The notes: generated from the letters alone by a model not told the origin. 64,000 bases of DNA from Chromobacterium piscinae (GCF_021129175.1 NZ_JAJOHV010000017.1:1-64000), one strand, 5' to 3'; counted from the first letter of the stretch, positions 18,357 through 30,398 are shown. Program-made: numbers and translations.

Positions 18357-19598
18357 TCAGAAATTGCTGCCGAACCACGCCTTCATCCGCGTGAACATCT
18401 GGCCCATGCCGGCCGACTCGGACTTCACCGGGCCGGCATAGCCCTGGATCTGGTCCTTGCCGTACAGCAGCAGGCCGACGCCGGTGGAAAAGCGCGGGGT
18501 CTTCACCACCTCGGCCAGGCCGCCGACGTACTTGGGCACGCCGACGCGCACCGGCAGGTGGAACACCTCCTCGGCCAGCTCCACCATGCCCGGCATCAGG
18601 CTGGCGCCGCCGGTCAGCACCATGCCGGACGACAACATTTCCTCGAAACCGCTGCGGCGCAGCTCCTGCTGCACCAGCTGGAACAACTCCTCGACCCGCG
18701 GCTCGACCACTTCGGCCAGCGTCGCGCGCGACATCTGGCGCGGGCCGCGCTCGCCCACGCCCGGCACTTCTATCATCTGCGCCGGATCGGCCATGCCCAC
18801 CAAGGCCACGGCGTGCTGGATCTTGATGTCCTCGGCCTCCTTGGTCGGGGTGCGCAGCGCCATCGCGATATCGTTGGTGATCTGGTCGCCGGCGATCGGG
18901 ATCACCGCGGTGTGGCGGATCGCGCCGCCCACGTACACGGCGATGTCGGTGGTGCCGCCGCCGATGTCGATCAGGCACACGCCCAGGTCCTTCTCGTCCT
19001 CGGACAGCACGGCGATGGCCGAGGCCATCGGCTGCAGCACCAGGTCGGACACTTCCAGGCCGCAGCGGCGCACGCACTTGGTCACGTTCTGGGCGGCGGA
19101 CACCGCGCCGGTGACGATGTGCACCTTGGCTTCCAGCCGCACGCCGCTCATGCCCAAGGGCTCGCGCACGCCTTCCTGGCCGTCGATGCTGTATTCCTGG
19201 GTCAGGATGTGCAGCACCTGGTGGTCCGGCGGAATGGTCACCGCGCGCGCGGTCTCGATCACGCGGTCGATGTCCATCTTGGTGACCTCGCGATCCTTGA
19301 TCGCCACCATGCCGTGCGAGTTCACGCTCTTGATGTGGCTGCCGGCGATGCCGACGAACACCTCGTGAATCTTGCAGTCGGCCATCAGCTCGGCCTCCTC
19401 CAGCGCGCGCTGGATCGCCTGCACGGTGGACTCGATGTTCACCACCATGCCGCGTTTCAAGCCGCGCGACGGGGTGTGCCCCATGCCGACGATGTTAAGC
19501 TGGCCGTCTTCCAGCACCTCGGCCACGATCGCCACGATCTTGGAGGTGCCGATGTCCAGGCCGACCAGCATGTTCTTGCTTTCCTTTGGTTTGCTCAC
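18357..19598 (-). CDS. ftsA: Cell division protein FtsA
   Basis: 413-residue actin-like protein that tethers FtsZ to the membrane and recruits later divisome proteins. The phosphate-1 motif is LVGLDIGTSKIVAIV; the phosphate-2 region is LIDIGGGTTDIAV, and a GGASLMPG motif follows. The C-terminal amphipathic membrane-targeting helix (MFTRMKAWFGSNF) is present. I chose the GTG at 19598 because GGAG stands seven bases upstream; a TTG at 19610 has no ribosome site. It is 19 bp after ftsQ. Confidence 0.96.
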   Translation of the reverse strand: MSKPKESKNMLVGLDIGTSKIVAIVAEVLEDGQLNIVGMGHTPSRGLKRGMVVNIESTVQAIQRALEEAELMADCKIHEVFVGIAGSHIKSVNSHGMVAIKDREVTKMDIDRVIETARAVTIPPDHQVLHILTQEYSIDGQEGVREPLGMSGVRLEAKVHIVTGAVSAAQNVTKCVRRCGLEVSDLVLQPMASAIAVLSEDEKDLGVCLIDIGGGTTDIAVYVGGAIRHTAVIPIAGDQITNDIAMALRTPTKEAEDIKIQHAVALVGMADPAQMIEVPGVGERGPRQMSRATLAEVVEPRVEELFQLVQQELRRSGFEEMLSSGMVLTGGASLMPGMVELAEEVFHLPVRVGVPKYVGGLAEVVKTPRFSTGVGLLLYGKDQIQGYAGPVKSESAGMGQMFTRMKAWFGSNF

Positions 19599-19617
19599 CT
19601 GTCGCTCCAACGCCTAA

Positions 19618-20343
19618 TCACTTGTTTCCCTTGGCCGGCGGCGCCTTGTAGTCGGGCATCCGCACGGCGAATCCATTCGGATAGCGCAGGTCGACGTATT
19701 CGATGTGATACGGCAACCGCGCCAACTCGCTCTTCCAGTAAGTGGCGAAGCGCTCAGCGCGCGCCGCCACGTCATTACGTCCCAGCTCCAGCTGCAGCTG
19801 GTTGTCCAGCACCACTTTCCACGCCCGCCGCGACGACAGCCACAGTTCCCGCGGCGCCAGGCCCGACGGCTGCAAGGTCTGGCGCATCTGCGTCAGCATC
19901 GCCGTCATGTCCTTCTCGGCGCCCGCCGGTCCGAAAAACACCGGCAGCTTGGCGTCGCTGGCCGCGTCGAAACGCTCGCCGCGGGTATTGACCAGACCGT
20001 TCTCCCCCCAGCGCGCCAGCGCTACATGCTCCTCCACGGTGATATCCAGCGCGTCCGGCCAGCGCCGTCTCACCTGCGCGTCGCGCACCCACGGCAATTT
20101 GCCGAAGGCGGCGCGCGTCTTGTCGATATCCAGCGTGAAGAAGGTGCCGGACAGCTCATGTTCCGCGATGAACTTCAGCTGCTCGGCCGTCACCCGGTTC
20201 ATGTCGCCCTGAATCCGTATCTTCTTCACCGGGAACACCGGCGCGTGCGTCAGCCAGAATCCCCCCGCGTACAGCAGCATCAGCGCCGTGGCGCCCAGCA
20301 TCAGATTGGCCAGGCCCCTGAGCAGCCGATGGTTATCCCACAT
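19618..20343 (-). CDS. ftsQ: Cell division protein FtsQ
   Basis: 241 residues with a short cytoplasmic N-terminus, one membrane helix (residues ~14-30, [17 protein letters not shown]), a POTRA domain starting at [15 protein letters not shown] and the FtsQ beta domain. It links cytoplasmic and periplasmic division proteins with FtsB and FtsL. Its ATG overlaps the end of ddl by 11 bp, so it is translationally coupled. The basic, lysine-rich C-terminus is short. Confidence 0.93.
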   Translation of the reverse strand: MWDNHRLLRGLANLMLGATALMLLYAGGFWLTHAPVFPVKKIRIQGDMNRVTAEQLKFIAEHELSGTFFTLDIDKTRAAFGKLPWVRDAQVRRRWPDALDITVEEHVALARWGENGLVNTRGERFDAASDAKLPVFFGPAGAEKDMTAMLTQMRQTLQPSGLAPRELWLSSRRAWKVVLDNQLQLELGRNDVAARAERFATYWKSELARLPYHIEYVDLRYPNGFAVRMPDYKAPPAKGNK

Positions 20344-21244
20344 GCACCGTATCCAATACCTTCAGACACAGGTCCTCGTAAGCGATGCCCTCCACCTTGG
20401 CCGCCATCGGCACCAGGCTGTGGCTGGTCATGCCCGGGCTGGTATTCGCTTCCAGCAGGTAGATCTCGCCCGCCTCGTCCATCAGGAAATCCACCCGGCT
20501 CCAGCCGCGGCAGCCCAATACCTTGAACGCCTTCAGCGCCAGTTCGCGCGCCCGGGCTTCCACTTCCGGGGCCAGGCCGGACGGGCAGCGGTAGACCGTG
20601 TCGTCGCGGAAATACTTGGCCTGGTAATCGTAATACTCAGTGGCCGGTTCAATCTTGATGGTCGGATACGCTTTGTCACCGATCACCGCGCAGGTGTACT
20701 CGCCGCCGCCGATGAATTGCTCGGCGATCACCACCGCGTCGTACTTGCGCGCCTCCTCGAACGCCGCGCGCAATTCGCCCGCCGCCTTCACCTTGGTCAC
20801 GCCTATGCTCGAGCCCTCGCTGGACGGCTTGACGAAAATCGGCAGGCCCAGCGTCTTTTCGATCGCGTCGAAGTCGCTGTTCTCATCCAGCAGCTCGAAC
20901 GCCGGAATCGGCAAGCCGGCGCCCTTCCACAACAGCTTGGTGCGCCACTTGTCCATGGCGATGGCCGAGGCCATCACGCCGCAGCCGGTATATGGCATGT
21001 CCAGCGCCTCCAGGGCGCCCTGCAGCGTGCCATCCTCGCCGAACGGGCCGTGCAGGATGTTGAACACGCAAGCGAAACCTTCTTCCTTCAACGCCGACAG
21101 CGGTTTTTCCGACGGATCGAACCGGTGGGCGTCCACGCCCTTGGACTGCAGCGCCGCCAGCACGCCGGCGCCGCTCATCAGCGACACTTCGCGCTCGGAC
21201 GAGCTTCCGCCCATCAACACCGCCACCTTGCCGTACTGCTTCAT
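20333..21244 (-). CDS. ddl: D-alanine-D-alanine ligase
   Basis: 303-residue ATP-grasp enzyme that joins two D-alanines for the peptidoglycan stem. It has [19 protein letters not shown] at the N-terminus, [12 protein letters not shown], the [11 protein letters not shown] loop, and [15 protein letters not shown] at the C-terminus carrying the magnesium and substrate residues. Length matches DdlB. It lies between murC (49 bp) and ftsQ (overlap), the standard dcw position. Confidence 0.96.
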   Translation of the reverse strand: MKQYGKVAVLMGGSSSEREVSLMSGAGVLAALQSKGVDAHRFDPSEKPLSALKEEGFACVFNILHGPFGEDGTLQGALEALDMPYTGCGVMASAIAMDKWRTKLLWKGAGLPIPAFELLDENSDFDAIEKTLGLPIFVKPSSEGSSIGVTKVKAAGELRAAFEEARKYDAVVIAEQFIGGGEYTCAVIGDKAYPTIKIEPATEYYDYQAKYFRDDTVYRCPSGLAPEVEARARELALKAFKVLGCRGWSRVDFLMDEAGEIYLLEANTSPGMTSHSLVPMAAKVEGIAYEDLCLKVLDTVHVG

Positions 21245-21293
21245 CTATCTATCCTCAACAAGCCCGCGCCCGCGGCGCGGACGGAAATTCCGA

Positions 21294-22688
21294 TCAACCC
21301 GCCAGGGCCGTCACCTTGCCTGGCACCGCGCCCACCGAGCCGGCGCCCATCGTCACCACCACGTCGCCATCGCGGGCGGCGTCCAGGATGGCCTGCGGCA
21401 TCTCGGCGATGTCCTCGACGAACAGCGGCTCCACCTTGCCGCCCACCCGCACCGCGCGCGCCAGCGCCCGGCCGTCGGCCGCGACGATGGGCGCTTCGCC
21501 GGCCGCGTACACCTCGGACAGCAGCAGCGCGTCGACGCCGGACAGCACCTTGACGAAGTCCTCGAACAAGTCGCGGGTGCGGGTGTAGCGGTGCGGCTGG
21601 AAAGCCAGCAGCAAGCGGCGGCCGGGGAAGGCCCCGCGCACCGCGGCCAGCGTGGCGGCCATTTCCACCGGGTGATGGCCGTAATCGTCCACCAGGGTGA
21701 AGCTGCCGCCGTCCTTGGCCTTCACTTCGCCGTAGCGCTGGAAGCGGCGACCGACGCCGGCGAACTCGGACAGGCCCTTCTGGATGGCTTCGATGCTGGC
21801 ACCGCACTCCAGGCCGATGGCGATCGCCGACAGCGCGTTCAGCACGTTGTGGCGGCCCGGCAGGTTCAACACCAGCGGGAAGCGGGTGATGGCGCCGTTC
21901 TTCACCACCACGTCGAAATGCATCTGGCCGGCGGCCGCGCGCACGTTCTCGGCGTAGATGTCGGCGGAGTCGTCCAGGCCGTAAGTGGTCACCGGCTTGG
22001 TGACGCGTTCGCGGATCTCGCGCACATTGGGGTCGTCGACGCACAGCACCGCGCGGCCATAGAACGGCATCCGCTGCAGGAAATCGACGAAAGCCTGCTT
22101 CAGCTTGTCGAAGCTGTGGTCGTAGGTGTCCATGTGGTCGGCGTCGATATTGGTCACCACCGCCATCACCGGGCTCAGATGCAGGAAGGACGCGTCCGAC
22201 TCGTCAGCCTCGGCCACCAGGAATTCGCCCAGGCCCAGCTTGGCGTTGGTGCCGGCGGCGGTCAGCTTGCCGCCGATGACGAAGGTCGGGTCCAATCCGG
22301 CCGCGCCCAGCACCGACGCGGTCAGGCTGGTGGTGGTGGTCTTGCCGTGGGTGCCGGCGATGGCGATGCCCTGCTTGAAGCGCATCAGCTCGGCCAGCAT
22401 CATCGCGCGCGGAATCACCGGCACGCGCTTGTCGCGCGCCGCCAGCACTTCCGGGTTGTCCGCCTTCACCGCGGTGGAGGTCACCACCACGTCGGCGCCT
22501 TCCACATAGGTGGCGTCGTGGCCGAAGAACACGCGCACGCCCTCGGCGGCCAGCCGCTTGGTGGTGGCGCCGTCGGCCATGTCCGAACCGGACACGGTAT
22601 AGCCCAGGCCGTGCAGCACCTCGGCGATGCCGCACATGCCGACGCCGCCTATGCCCACGAAATGTATGTGTTTGACCCTGTGTTTCAT
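21294..22688 (-). CDS. murC: UDP-N-acetylmuramate-L-alanine ligase
   Basis: 464-residue Mur ligase adding L-Ala to UDP-MurNAc. N-terminal [19 protein letters not shown], the ATP loop [10 protein letters not shown], and DDYGHHPVE of the C-terminal domain are intact. The ATG at 22688 begins [10 protein letters not shown]; the open frame upstream of it lies inside murG and is not MurC. Gap to murG is 37 bp. Confidence 0.96.
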   Translation of the reverse strand: MKHRVKHIHFVGIGGVGMCGIAEVLHGLGYTVSGSDMADGATTKRLAAEGVRVFFGHDATYVEGADVVVTSTAVKADNPEVLAARDKRVPVIPRAMMLAELMRFKQGIAIAGTHGKTTTTSLTASVLGAAGLDPTFVIGGKLTAAGTNAKLGLGEFLVAEADESDASFLHLSPVMAVVTNIDADHMDTYDHSFDKLKQAFVDFLQRMPFYGRAVLCVDDPNVREIRERVTKPVTTYGLDDSADIYAENVRAAAGQMHFDVVVKNGAITRFPLVLNLPGRHNVLNALSAIAIGLECGASIEAIQKGLSEFAGVGRRFQRYGEVKAKDGGSFTLVDDYGHHPVEMAATLAAVRGAFPGRRLLLAFQPHRYTRTRDLFEDFVKVLSGVDALLLSEVYAAGEAPIVAADGRALARAVRVGGKVEPLFVEDIAEMPQAILDAARDGDVVVTMGAGSVGAVPGKVTALAG

Positions 22689-22725
22689 GTCTGTGTCTCT
22701 GCTTGAACGCTCGTACGGCGCCCTG

Positions 22726-23808
22726 TCATTCCCCGGCCAACTGCTGGCACAGGTCGGCCACCCGGCCGGCCGCGCCGGAACGGGCCAGCGCGCGCGCGCG
22801 CTCGGCCTTGTCCAGCAACTGGTCTCTGTCCAAACCCGCCAACAGGCCCGCAAGCCCATCGGCGTTCAATTCCTTCTGCGGCAGATGCCAGGCCGCGCCG
22901 GCCTTAGCCATCCATTCGGCGTTGTCGCGCTGATGGCCGGTGGTGGACACCACCAGCGGCACCAGCACGCTGGGCACGCCGGCCGCGCACAATTCGCTGA
23001 CCGTGATCGCGCCGGCGCGGCAGATCACCAGATCGCACTCGGCCAGCCGCTTCGGCATGTCGTCGACGAAAGGCAGCAGCTCCACTTGCTCGCGCAGGCC
23101 CGCCGCCTGATAAGCGGCCTCGACCGCGGCGAAGTTCGCCTCGCCGGTCTGGTGCGCCAGTTGCGGCCGCTGGCCGTCCGGCAGCTTGGCCATCGCCTGC
23201 GGCAGCGTTTCGTTCAGCACTTTGGCGCCCAGGCTGCCGCCGACCACCAATACCTTCAGCGGGCCGCTGCGGCCGGCGAAACGCTCTGCCGGCGCGGCGA
23301 TGCTCTCGATCTCGCCGCGCACCGGATTGCCGGTGACCAGCGCCTTGCCGTTGCGCGCCGCGTCGCCGTCGAAACCGCAGGCCAGCTTCTTGGCGAACGG
23401 CAGCAGCGCCTTGTTGCTGAGCAGCAGGCCGGCATCGGCGTTGACCAGCACCAGCGGCTTCCACAGCAGGCCCGCCATCACGCCGCCCGGCAGGCAAACG
23501 TAGCCGCCCATGCCCAGCACCACGTCCGGACGGTGGCGGAAAATCTGCGCCGCGCTGCTGAAGAAAGCGCCGGCCAGTTGCAGCGCGCCCTTGATCGAAC
23601 CCAACAGGCCCTTGCCGCGCACGCCGTGGAAGTTCAGCCGCTCAAGCTCAATGCCGGTCGGCGGCACCAGCTTGTTTTCCATGCCGCGGCGAGTGCCCAG
23701 CCACACCACCTTCCAGCCCCGGCTTTGCAATTCCTTGGCCACGGCGAGGCCGGGGACGATGTGTCCACCCGTGCCAGCCGCCATCACCATGACCGTGCGA
23801 TTCGCCAT
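22726..23808 (-). CDS. murG: UDP-GlcNAc transferase MurG (lipid II synthase)
   Basis: 360-residue GT28-family glycosyltransferase at the inner face of the membrane, converting lipid I to lipid II. The glycine loop [17 protein letters not shown], the second G-loop [16 protein letters not shown], and the UDP-GlcNAc site [22 protein letters not shown] are present. ATG at 23808 gives [13 protein letters not shown] 132-bp gap with a hairpin separates it from ftsW. Confidence 0.96.
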   Translation of the reverse strand: MANRTVMVMAAGTGGHIVPGLAVAKELQSRGWKVVWLGTRRGMENKLVPPTGIELERLNFHGVRGKGLLGSIKGALQLAGAFFSSAAQIFRHRPDVVLGMGGYVCLPGGVMAGLLWKPLVLVNADAGLLLSNKALLPFAKKLACGFDGDAARNGKALVTGNPVRGEIESIAAPAERFAGRSGPLKVLVVGGSLGAKVLNETLPQAMAKLPDGQRPQLAHQTGEANFAAVEAAYQAAGLREQVELLPFVDDMPKRLAECDLVICRAGAITVSELCAAGVPSVLVPLVVSTTGHQRDNAEWMAKAGAAWHLPQKELNADGLAGLLAGLDRDQLLDKAERARALARSGAAGRVADLCQQLAGE

Positions 23809-23911
23809 TTCTATCCGTTCCGTTAAATCTTGTTGCCACGCATCATGCGCCGGTTCTTGCTTCACCCTTCGGGATCGCAGAAACCAAAGGACACGGCGCC
23901 AAGGCACCTAG

Positions 23912-23928
23912 AAAGGCTTGCAGCCTTT
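23912..23928. promoter_or_regulatory. Hairpin in the ftsW-murG gap
   Basis: AAAGGCT (23912-23918) and AGCCTTT (23922-23928) form a 7-bp inverted repeat with a 3-base loop, 13 bp after the ftsW stop. The 132-bp gap is the largest inside the dcw cluster. No downstream T-run; an attenuator or processing site is possible. Confidence 0.5.
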
Positions 23929-23940
23929 TCTCATGCGGGG

Positions 23941-25098
23941 CTAAACCTTATAGCCCCGCATAATCCTTCGGTTTTCGTAATCCACCCGCAGCAGCACCGC
24001 CACCGCGATCAAATTCATCAACATCGCCGAGCCGCCGAACGACATCAGCGGCAGCGTCAAACCCTTGGTCGGCAACAGGCCCATGTTCACCCCGATGTTG
24101 AAGAACACCTGGATGCCCAGCCAAATGCCGATGCCCTGCGCCACCAGCGCCTGGTAGTAGCGCTCCAGCTTTTTCGACTCCACGCCGATGTGGAAAGCGC
24201 GCCGCACGATCCAGGCGTAGAGGCCGATCACTACGCAGATGCCGGCGAAGCCGAACTCCTCGGCGATCACCGCCATGATGAAGTCGGTGTGCGCCTCCGG
24301 CAGGTAGAACAGCTTCTCTATGCTGCCGCCCAGCCCCACGCCGAACCATTCGCCGCGGCCGATGGCGATCAGCGAATGCGACAGCTGGTAGCCCTTGCCG
24401 TACGGGTCATCCCACGGGTCCATGAAGCCCAACACCCGCTTCAGCCGGTACGGCGACGACACGATCAGCAGCACGATGGCCACCACCGCCATCGCCGCGA
24501 GTCCCGAGAAAATGCGCATATTGATGCCGCCCAGGAACAGCAGGCCCATCGCGATGCTCATCACCACCATCAGCGCGCCGAAGTCCGGCTCGCGCAGCAG
24601 CAGGAAAGCCACCACCACCATCGCCGCGAACATCGGCGCGAAACCTTCCTTGAGGCTGTGCAGCAGGTGGCTCTTGCGCACCGTGTAATCCGCCGCGTAC
24701 AGCACGGTGGCGAACTTCATCACCTCCGACGGCTGCAAGTTCAACACGAACAGGTTGATCCAGCGCCGCGAGCCGTTGACCACCTTGCCGATGCCTGGAA
24801 TCAGCACCAGCACCAGCATCACCAAGCCAATCAGGAAGATCTTTCCCGAATACTTCTGCCAGAACGCCGTCGGGATCTGGAACGCAGCGAACGCCGCCGA
24901 CAGCCCGATCACCATGAACACCACGTGGCGGATCAGGTAGAAGTAGCGGTTCTGCGTCGCCGCGTCCGCTTCCGCGTACGCGATCGACGCCGAATACACC
25001 ATCACCAGGCTGATCGACAACAACAGCGCCAGCGCCCAGGCCAGCGCCTCGTCCAGCGCGGTGATCGCCGTGTAACGGCTGGCCGGATTGCGGATCAT
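23941..25098 (-). CDS. ftsW: Lipid II polymerase FtsW
   Basis: 385-residue SEDS-family membrane protein with about ten helices, the septal glycan polymerase partner of FtsI. Family blocks include [38 protein letters not shown] (with a conserved acidic residue) and [15 protein letters not shown]. Its ATG overlaps the murD stop by 4 bp. Confidence 0.96.
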   Translation of the reverse strand: MIRNPASRYTAITALDEALAWALALLLSISLVMVYSASIAYAEADAATQNRYFYLIRHVVFMVIGLSAAFAAFQIPTAFWQKYSGKIFLIGLVMLVLVLIPGIGKVVNGSRRWINLFVLNLQPSEVMKFATVLYAADYTVRKSHLLHSLKEGFAPMFAAMVVVAFLLLREPDFGALMVVMSIAMGLLFLGGINMRIFSGLAAMAVVAIVLLIVSSPYRLKRVLGFMDPWDDPYGKGYQLSHSLIAIGRGEWFGVGLGGSIEKLFYLPEAHTDFIMAVIAEEFGFAGICVVIGLYAWIVRRAFHIGVESKKLERYYQALVAQGIGIWLGIQVFFNIGVNMGLLPTKGLTLPLMSFGGSAMLMNLIAVAVLLRVDYENRRIMRGYKV

Positions 25099-26456
25099 GC
25101 GCGGGCCGCCTTCACCGCCGCCACGGTGTCGATGAACACCTGGGCGCGATGCGCGTAGTTCTTGAACATGTCCAGGCTGGCGCAGGCCGGCGACAGCAGC
25201 ACCACGTCGCCCGGCCGGGCCAGCGCCGCCGCGCGACGGGTGGCCTCCTCCAGCGTGTCGCAGCGCTCCAGCGTCAGCCCGCTATCGGCTAGCGCCGCCT
25301 CGATCCTGCCGGCGTCGCGGCCGATCAGAAGCACCGCGCGCGCGATGCGCTGGCAAGCCGGCTTCAGCGGCGCGAAGTCCTGGCCCTTGCCGTCGCCGCC
25401 GGCGATCAGCACCACCCGGCGGGTCATGCCGTTCAGCGCGGCCTCGGTCGCGCCGACATTGGTGCCCTTGGAATCATCGATAAACGCAACACTGTCGAAT
25501 TCGTCTACCAGCTCGACCCGATGGGCGAGGCCTCGGAAGGTTTTCAAGCCTTCCAGCAGCTTGTCCAGCGGCAGGCCGATGCCCTGGCACAGCGCCAGCG
25601 CGGCCAGCGCGTTGGCGGCGTTGTGCAGGCCCTGCAGCTGCATGTCGGCGCAATCGAACACCTTTTCGCCGCCCACGTTCAGCCAGTAGCCGCCGTTGCG
25701 GGCCAGCGCGTAGTCGGCGGCGCCGTTCAACGAGAACCACTTGACCGGATGGCCGGGGCGGATCATCGCCCGCACCAGCGCGTCGTCCTTGTTCAATATC
25801 TGCGCGCCCTTGCCGTTGAACACCCGGGTCTTGGCGTGCGCGTAGTCCAGCAAATCCTGGTAGCGGTCGAGGTGGTCCTCGGAAATATTGAGCACGGTGG
25901 CGGCGTCGGCCTCCAGCGTGAGCGTCGACTCCAGCTGGAAACTGGACAGTTCCAGCACCCACACGTCGGGCCGGCGGCCGCTCTGCTCGCGCTCCAACTG
26001 AGCCTCCAGCACCGCCAGGCCGATATTGCCGGCAACGACTGTGTCGAGACCCGCGGCCTCGCACAGATGGCCGACCAGGCTGGTGACCGTGCTCTTGCCG
26101 TTGGAGCCGGTGATGGCAATCACCTTGCTGCCGTCGCCCTGGATCGCGCGCGCCAGGATTTCGATGTCGCCGACCGCCTCGCCGCCGGCGCGGCGGAAGG
26201 CGGCGATGGCCGGATTGGCCAGCGGCACGCCAGGGCTGACCACCAGCAAGTCGGAACCGGCGAAAGTCGCGTCGTCGAAAACGCCGACGATCACCTCGAC
26301 GCCCGGTAGATGGCGCTCCAGCTCGGCCAGCCGCTCGGCGGACGGATTGGCGTCGGCGACGCGCACGCGCGCGCCGTGGGCGGCCAGGTAGCGCGCAGCC
26401 GCCAGGCCCGAGCCTCCCAGTCCCACCACCGTCACATGTCGATTGGCGTAATCCAT
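25095..26456 (-). CDS. murD: UDP-MurNAc-L-Ala-D-Glu ligase
   Basis: 453-residue Mur ligase adding D-glutamate. [17 protein letters not shown] at the N-terminus, ATP loop [20 protein letters not shown] and FIDDSKGTN are typical. The ATG at 26456 follows mraY by 11 bp; the longer open frame upstream is an out-of-frame reading of mraY. Confidence 0.96.
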   Translation of the reverse strand: MDYANRHVTVVGLGGSGLAAARYLAAHGARVRVADANPSAERLAELERHLPGVEVIVGVFDDATFAGSDLLVVSPGVPLANPAIAAFRRAGGEAVGDIEILARAIQGDGSKVIAITGSNGKSTVTSLVGHLCEAAGLDTVVAGNIGLAVLEAQLEREQSGRRPDVWVLELSSFQLESTLTLEADAATVLNISEDHLDRYQDLLDYAHAKTRVFNGKGAQILNKDDALVRAMIRPGHPVKWFSLNGAADYALARNGGYWLNVGGEKVFDCADMQLQGLHNAANALAALALCQGIGLPLDKLLEGLKTFRGLAHRVELVDEFDSVAFIDDSKGTNVGATEAALNGMTRRVVLIAGGDGKGQDFAPLKPACQRIARAVLLIGRDAGRIEAALADSGLTLERCDTLEEATRRAAALARPGDVVLLSPACASLDMFKNYAHRAQVFIDTVAAVKAARA

Positions 26457-26467
26457 CTCTTCCGTCC

Positions 26468-27553
26468 TCAGCGCAGCTTCAGCGTCGACAGGCCGATCAG
26501 CACCAGCATCATGGTGACGATCCAGAAGCGAACCACCACCTGGGTTTCCTTCCAGCCCTTCAATTCGAAATGGTGATGCAGCGGCGCCATGCGGAACACG
26601 CGCTTGCCGGTCAGCTTGAACGAGGTGACCTGGATCATCACCGACAGCGCCTCCATCACGAACAGGCCGCCCATCAGGAACAGCACGATTTCCTGGCGCA
26701 CGATCACCGCTACCGCGCCCAGCGCGGCGCCCAGCGCCAGCGCGCCGACGTCGCCCATGAATACCTGGGCCGGATAGGCGTTGAACCATAAAAACCCCAG
26801 GCAGGCGCCGCACATCGCTGCGCAGAACACCACCACCTCATGCGCGCCGGGGATGAAGGGCAGGCCCAGGTATTTGGAGAACACCGCGTGGCCGGCGACA
26901 TAGGCGAAGATGGCCAGGCCCGCGGCCACCAGCACCGTCGGCAGCGCCGCCAGGCCATCCAGGCCGTCGGTCAGGTTGACCGCATTGGAAGTGCCGACGA
27001 TGACGAAATAGGTCAGCACGCAAAAACCCACCGCGCCCAGCGGATAGGCGACAGTCTTGAAGAAAGGCACGATCAGCTCGGTGGACGCCGGCAGCTTGGC
27101 CGTGGCGATCAGGAACACGCCGGCGCCGATGGCGATGGCCGACTGCCACGCCATCTTGAACTTGGCGGACACCCCCTTCGGGTCCTTGTACACCACCTTG
27201 CGCCAGTCGTCGTAAAAGCCCAGCGCGCCGGTGCCCAGCATCACCGCCAGCAGCAGCCACACATATTTGTTGGACAAATCCGCCCACAGCAGCGTGGTGA
27301 TGGTGATGGCCAGCAGGATCAGCGAGCCGCCCATGGTCGGCGTGCCGGCCTTGACCAAGTGGGTCTGCGGACCGTCGTTGCGCACCGCCTGGCCGACCTT
27401 CAGCTCGGTCAGTTTGCGGATCACCCACGGTCCCAACAGCAGCGAGATGGCGAGCGAAGTCAGCGCCGCCATCACCGCGCGCAGCGTGGTGTAGTTGAAG
27501 ACATTGAAGGCCCGGATATGCGAACCCAACAGATCAGCCAGCCAAAGCAGCAC
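26468..27553 (-). CDS. mraY: Phospho-MurNAc-pentapeptide translocase MraY
   Basis: 361-residue integral membrane enzyme making lipid I on undecaprenyl phosphate. Ten helices are expected; visible are [14 protein letters not shown] with the catalytic aspartates, [13 protein letters not shown], and the HHHFELKGW loop. Starts with GTG, preceded by GGGAG, one base after the murF stop. Confidence 0.97.
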   Translation of the reverse strand: MLLWLADLLGSHIRAFNVFNYTTLRAVMAALTSLAISLLLGPWVIRKLTELKVGQAVRNDGPQTHLVKAGTPTMGGSLILLAITITTLLWADLSNKYVWLLLAVMLGTGALGFYDDWRKVVYKDPKGVSAKFKMAWQSAIAIGAGVFLIATAKLPASTELIVPFFKTVAYPLGAVGFCVLTYFVIVGTSNAVNLTDGLDGLAALPTVLVAAGLAIFAYVAGHAVFSKYLGLPFIPGAHEVVVFCAAMCGACLGFLWFNAYPAQVFMGDVGALALGAALGAVAVIVRQEIVLFLMGGLFVMEALSVMIQVTSFKLTGKRVFRMAPLHHHFELKGWKETQVVVRFWIVTMMLVLIGLSTLKLR

Positions 27554-27554
27554 C

Positions 27555-28916
27555 TTATACTCCCTCTTTCTTTGCTTGCATCAGGTGTTCCACCACCCGT
27601 TCCATGCGCATGAAGCGCGACCCCTTGACCAGAACGGCGGTACCCGACGCCAGCCGGCTATCCAGGCACTCCAACAACTCGTCAATCGAATCAAATCCCT
27701 GCCCCGCGGCGCCGAATGCGGCCACCGCGCGGCGCGAGGCCTCGCCCAGCGCAAAGAGCTGTTCGATGCCGCGCAGGCGCGCGTGTTCCCCGACTTCGGC
27801 ATGCAAAGCCGGCGAAGCCTCGCCCAGTTCGCCGATGTCGCCCATCACGAAGCAATGCGGACCGGGCAGGCCGGCCAGCACGTCGATGCCGGCCTTCATC
27901 GAATCCGGGTTGGCGTTGTAGCTGTCGTCGATCACGGTCAGGCCGCGCGGGCTCTGCTTGATCTGCAGCCGGCCCTTGGCGCCGCCGAACACGGCCAGGC
28001 CGGCGGCGATGGCGGACAGCGGCACATCCAGCGCCAAGGCGACGGCGGCGGCGGCCAGCGCATTGCGGACGTTGTGCTCGCCCGGCGCCGGCAGATTAAT
28101 CTCGACCCGTCCCGCCGGAGAGCGCAGCGTGAAACGGCTGCCCAGCGCCGACAGCGCCAGATCGCTCGCGCCGACGTCGGCCTGCGCCAGGCCGAAGCTC
28201 AGCTGGCGATGCGAACCGGCGGCCGCGCGGAACAGCGGCAGATTGGCGTCGTCGGCGTTGACCACCGCCACGCCGCCGTCGGCCAGTCCTTCGAAAATTT
28301 CGGCCTTGGCGCGGGCGACGTCCTCGGTGGAGCCGAAATGGCCGAAGTGGGCACGCATCGCGTTGTTGACCAGCGCCACCTGCGGCCGGGTCAGCCCGGT
28401 CAGGTAGCTGAGCTCGCCATGATGGTTCATGCCCATCTCGATCACCGCGTAGCGATGCTGCGGCTTCAGCTGCAGCAAGGTCAGCGGCAGGCCGATGTCG
28501 TTGTTGAAATTGCCGGCGGTGGCCAGCACGGCATCCACGCCGGCATGGGCGCGCAGGATGGCGGCCAGCATTTCCTTGACCGTGGTCTTGCCATTGGAGC
28601 CTGTGACGCCGATGCGGACGGCCGGCTGCGTCTCGCGCCAGCCGGCGGCCAGGCGGCCCAGCGCCAGCCGGGTGTCTTCGCCCGCCTGGATCAGGCTGGC
28701 GCCGGCCAGCTCGAAGCCATCGCGCACCAGTGCGGCTGCGCCCTTGGAGGTCACTTCGGCGACGAAATCATGGGCGTCGAAACGCTCGCCCTTCAGCGCG
28801 ACGAACAGATCGCCCGGCTGCGCCTGGCGGCTGTCGGTGATCACGCGCAGCACTTCGCCGTCGGTGCCGATCAGGCGGCCTTGGGCAAAGCGGGCTGCTT
28901 GGCTCAGCGTCATCAT
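27555..28916 (-). CDS. murF: UDP-MurNAc-tripeptide-D-Ala-D-Ala ligase
   Basis: 453-residue Mur ligase adding the D-Ala-D-Ala made by Ddl. ATP loop [12 protein letters not shown], the [10 protein letters not shown] block, and [15 protein letters not shown] are diagnostic. The start ATG overlaps the murE stop (ATGA at 28916-28913). Ends one base before mraY. Confidence 0.96.
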   Translation of the reverse strand: MMTLSQAARFAQGRLIGTDGEVLRVITDSRQAQPGDLFVALKGERFDAHDFVAEVTSKGAAALVRDGFELAGASLIQAGEDTRLALGRLAAGWRETQPAVRIGVTGSNGKTTVKEMLAAILRAHAGVDAVLATAGNFNNDIGLPLTLLQLKPQHRYAVIEMGMNHHGELSYLTGLTRPQVALVNNAMRAHFGHFGSTEDVARAKAEIFEGLADGGVAVVNADDANLPLFRAAAGSHRQLSFGLAQADVGASDLALSALGSRFTLRSPAGRVEINLPAPGEHNVRNALAAAAVALALDVPLSAIAAGLAVFGGAKGRLQIKQSPRGLTVIDDSYNANPDSMKAGIDVLAGLPGPHCFVMGDIGELGEASPALHAEVGEHARLRGIEQLFALGEASRRAVAAFGAAGQGFDSIDELLECLDSRLASGTAVLVKGSRFMRMERVVEHLMQAKKEGV

Positions 28917-30394
28917 CGCGGCATCCCCCATGCGGTCAGCGCTTCTTCCGCGACGCGGAAATCGGAGAACGGCCGCTTGACGCCGGCGATGTCCTGGTAT
29001 TCCTCGTGGCCCTTGCCGGCCACCAGCACCACGTCGCCCACCTTGGCCTGGCCCACCGCCCAGTGGATGGCGGCTTCGCGGTCGGCCTCGACATGCGCGC
29101 GGGCGGCGTCCATGCCGGCCAGCACGTCGCGGATGATGGCCTGCGGGTCCTCGCTGCGCGGGTTGTCGCTGGTCAGCACCGCCACGTCGGCGTGCTTCTC
29201 GGCGATGGCTCCCATCATCGGGCGCTTGCCCGGATCGCGGTCGCCGCCGCAGCCGAACACGCAGAACAGCCTGCCGCCGGCGGGACGGATCTCGGACAGC
29301 GTGGCCAGCGCTTTTTCCAGCGCGTCGGGGGTGTGGGCGTAATCGATCACCACCAGCGGCTCATGCGCGCCGCCGACGCTCTGCATCCGGCCGCGGGCCG
29401 GCTGGATGCGCGCCATCACCGCGGCGGCGTCCTGCAGGCTGACGCCGTTGACGCACAGCGTGGCCAGACAGGCCAGCAGATTGGCGGCATTGAAGCGGCC
29501 GACCAGGCCGGTGCGGACGTCGACCGTGCCCCACGGCGTGGCGACGGTCAGCTGCAGGCCCTCCAGCGTGGCGGCCAGCGCCAGCGGACGCACATCGCCC
29601 TGCTCCAGGCCGTACGTGACCACGCGGGTCTGTTCAGGGTCGATCTCGGCGGCCAGCTGGCGGCCGAAAGCATCGTCGGCGTTGATCACCGCGTGCTTCA
29701 GGCCCTCCCAGAAGAACAGCTTCTTCTTGGACTCGCCGTAGGCCTCCATCGAGCCGTGGTAGTCGAGATGGTCGCGGGTCAGATTAGTGAACACCGCGGT
29801 GGCGAACTCGACGCCGTTGACGCGGAACTGGTCCAGGCCATGGCTGGACACTTCCATCGTCACCACGTGCGCGCCCTGGCGACGGTATTCGGCCAGCTTC
29901 TGCTGCACCGTCACCGGATCCGGCGTGGTGTGGGTGGTTTCGGTCAATTGACCGTAGAAGCCGTTGCCGACGGTGCCGATCAACGCCGCCTTCTGGCCCA
30001 GCAGCGAAAACGCCTGCGCCAGCCAATGGGAAATGGAGGTCTTGCCGTTGGTGCCGGTGATGCCGACCACGGTCAGATCGCGCGAGGGCTGGCCCAGCAC
30101 ATGGGCGGCGACGATGCCGGCGCGCTCGCGCAGATTCGGCACCGCCAGATTAGGCGCTTGCCACTCGGCCTTCCAGGCGAAACCGTCGGCGTCGTCCCAC
30201 AGCACCGCCGCCGCGCCTTTTTCCAGCGCGGCCGGAATGAAATCGCGGCCGTCGGCGTACTCGCCGCGGCAGGCGAGGAACACATCGCCCGGCAGCACGC
30301 GGCGGCTGTCGGCCTCCACCCGTTTGATCGGGAGGCCCAGCTGTTGCAACAAGGCCGGATCCCAGTCCGGCAACGCAGTCAAACGGCTCTTCAT
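28913..30394 (-). CDS. murE: UDP-MurNAc-L-Ala-D-Glu:meso-diaminopimelate ligase
   Basis: 493-residue Mur ligase. ATP loop GTNGKTSISHWL and FTNLTRDHLDYHGSM are standard, and TSDNPRSEDP contains the DNPR motif that selects meso-diaminopimelate over lysine, so the wall is the Gram-negative type. Lies 4 bp after ftsI and overlaps murF by 4 bp. Confidence 0.96.
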   Translation of the reverse strand: MKSRLTALPDWDPALLQQLGLPIKRVEADSRRVLPGDVFLACRGEYADGRDFIPAALEKGAAAVLWDDADGFAWKAEWQAPNLAVPNLRERAGIVAAHVLGQPSRDLTVVGITGTNGKTSISHWLAQAFSLLGQKAALIGTVGNGFYGQLTETTHTTPDPVTVQQKLAEYRRQGAHVVTMEVSSHGLDQFRVNGVEFATAVFTNLTRDHLDYHGSMEAYGESKKKLFFWEGLKHAVINADDAFGRQLAAEIDPEQTRVVTYGLEQGDVRPLALAATLEGLQLTVATPWGTVDVRTGLVGRFNAANLLACLATLCVNGVSLQDAAAVMARIQPARGRMQSVGGAHEPLVVIDYAHTPDALEKALATLSEIRPAGGRLFCVFGCGGDRDPGKRPMMGAIAEKHADVAVLTSDNPRSEDPQAIIRDVLAGMDAARAHVEADREAAIHWAVGQAKVGDVVLVAGKGHEEYQDIAGVKRPFSDFRVAEEALTAWGMPR

Positions 30395-30398
30395 GATC

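Noticed and set aside
20640-22706. 688-residue plus-strand frame
   Set aside because: Antisense to ddl and murC, which are fully recognisable on the other strand.
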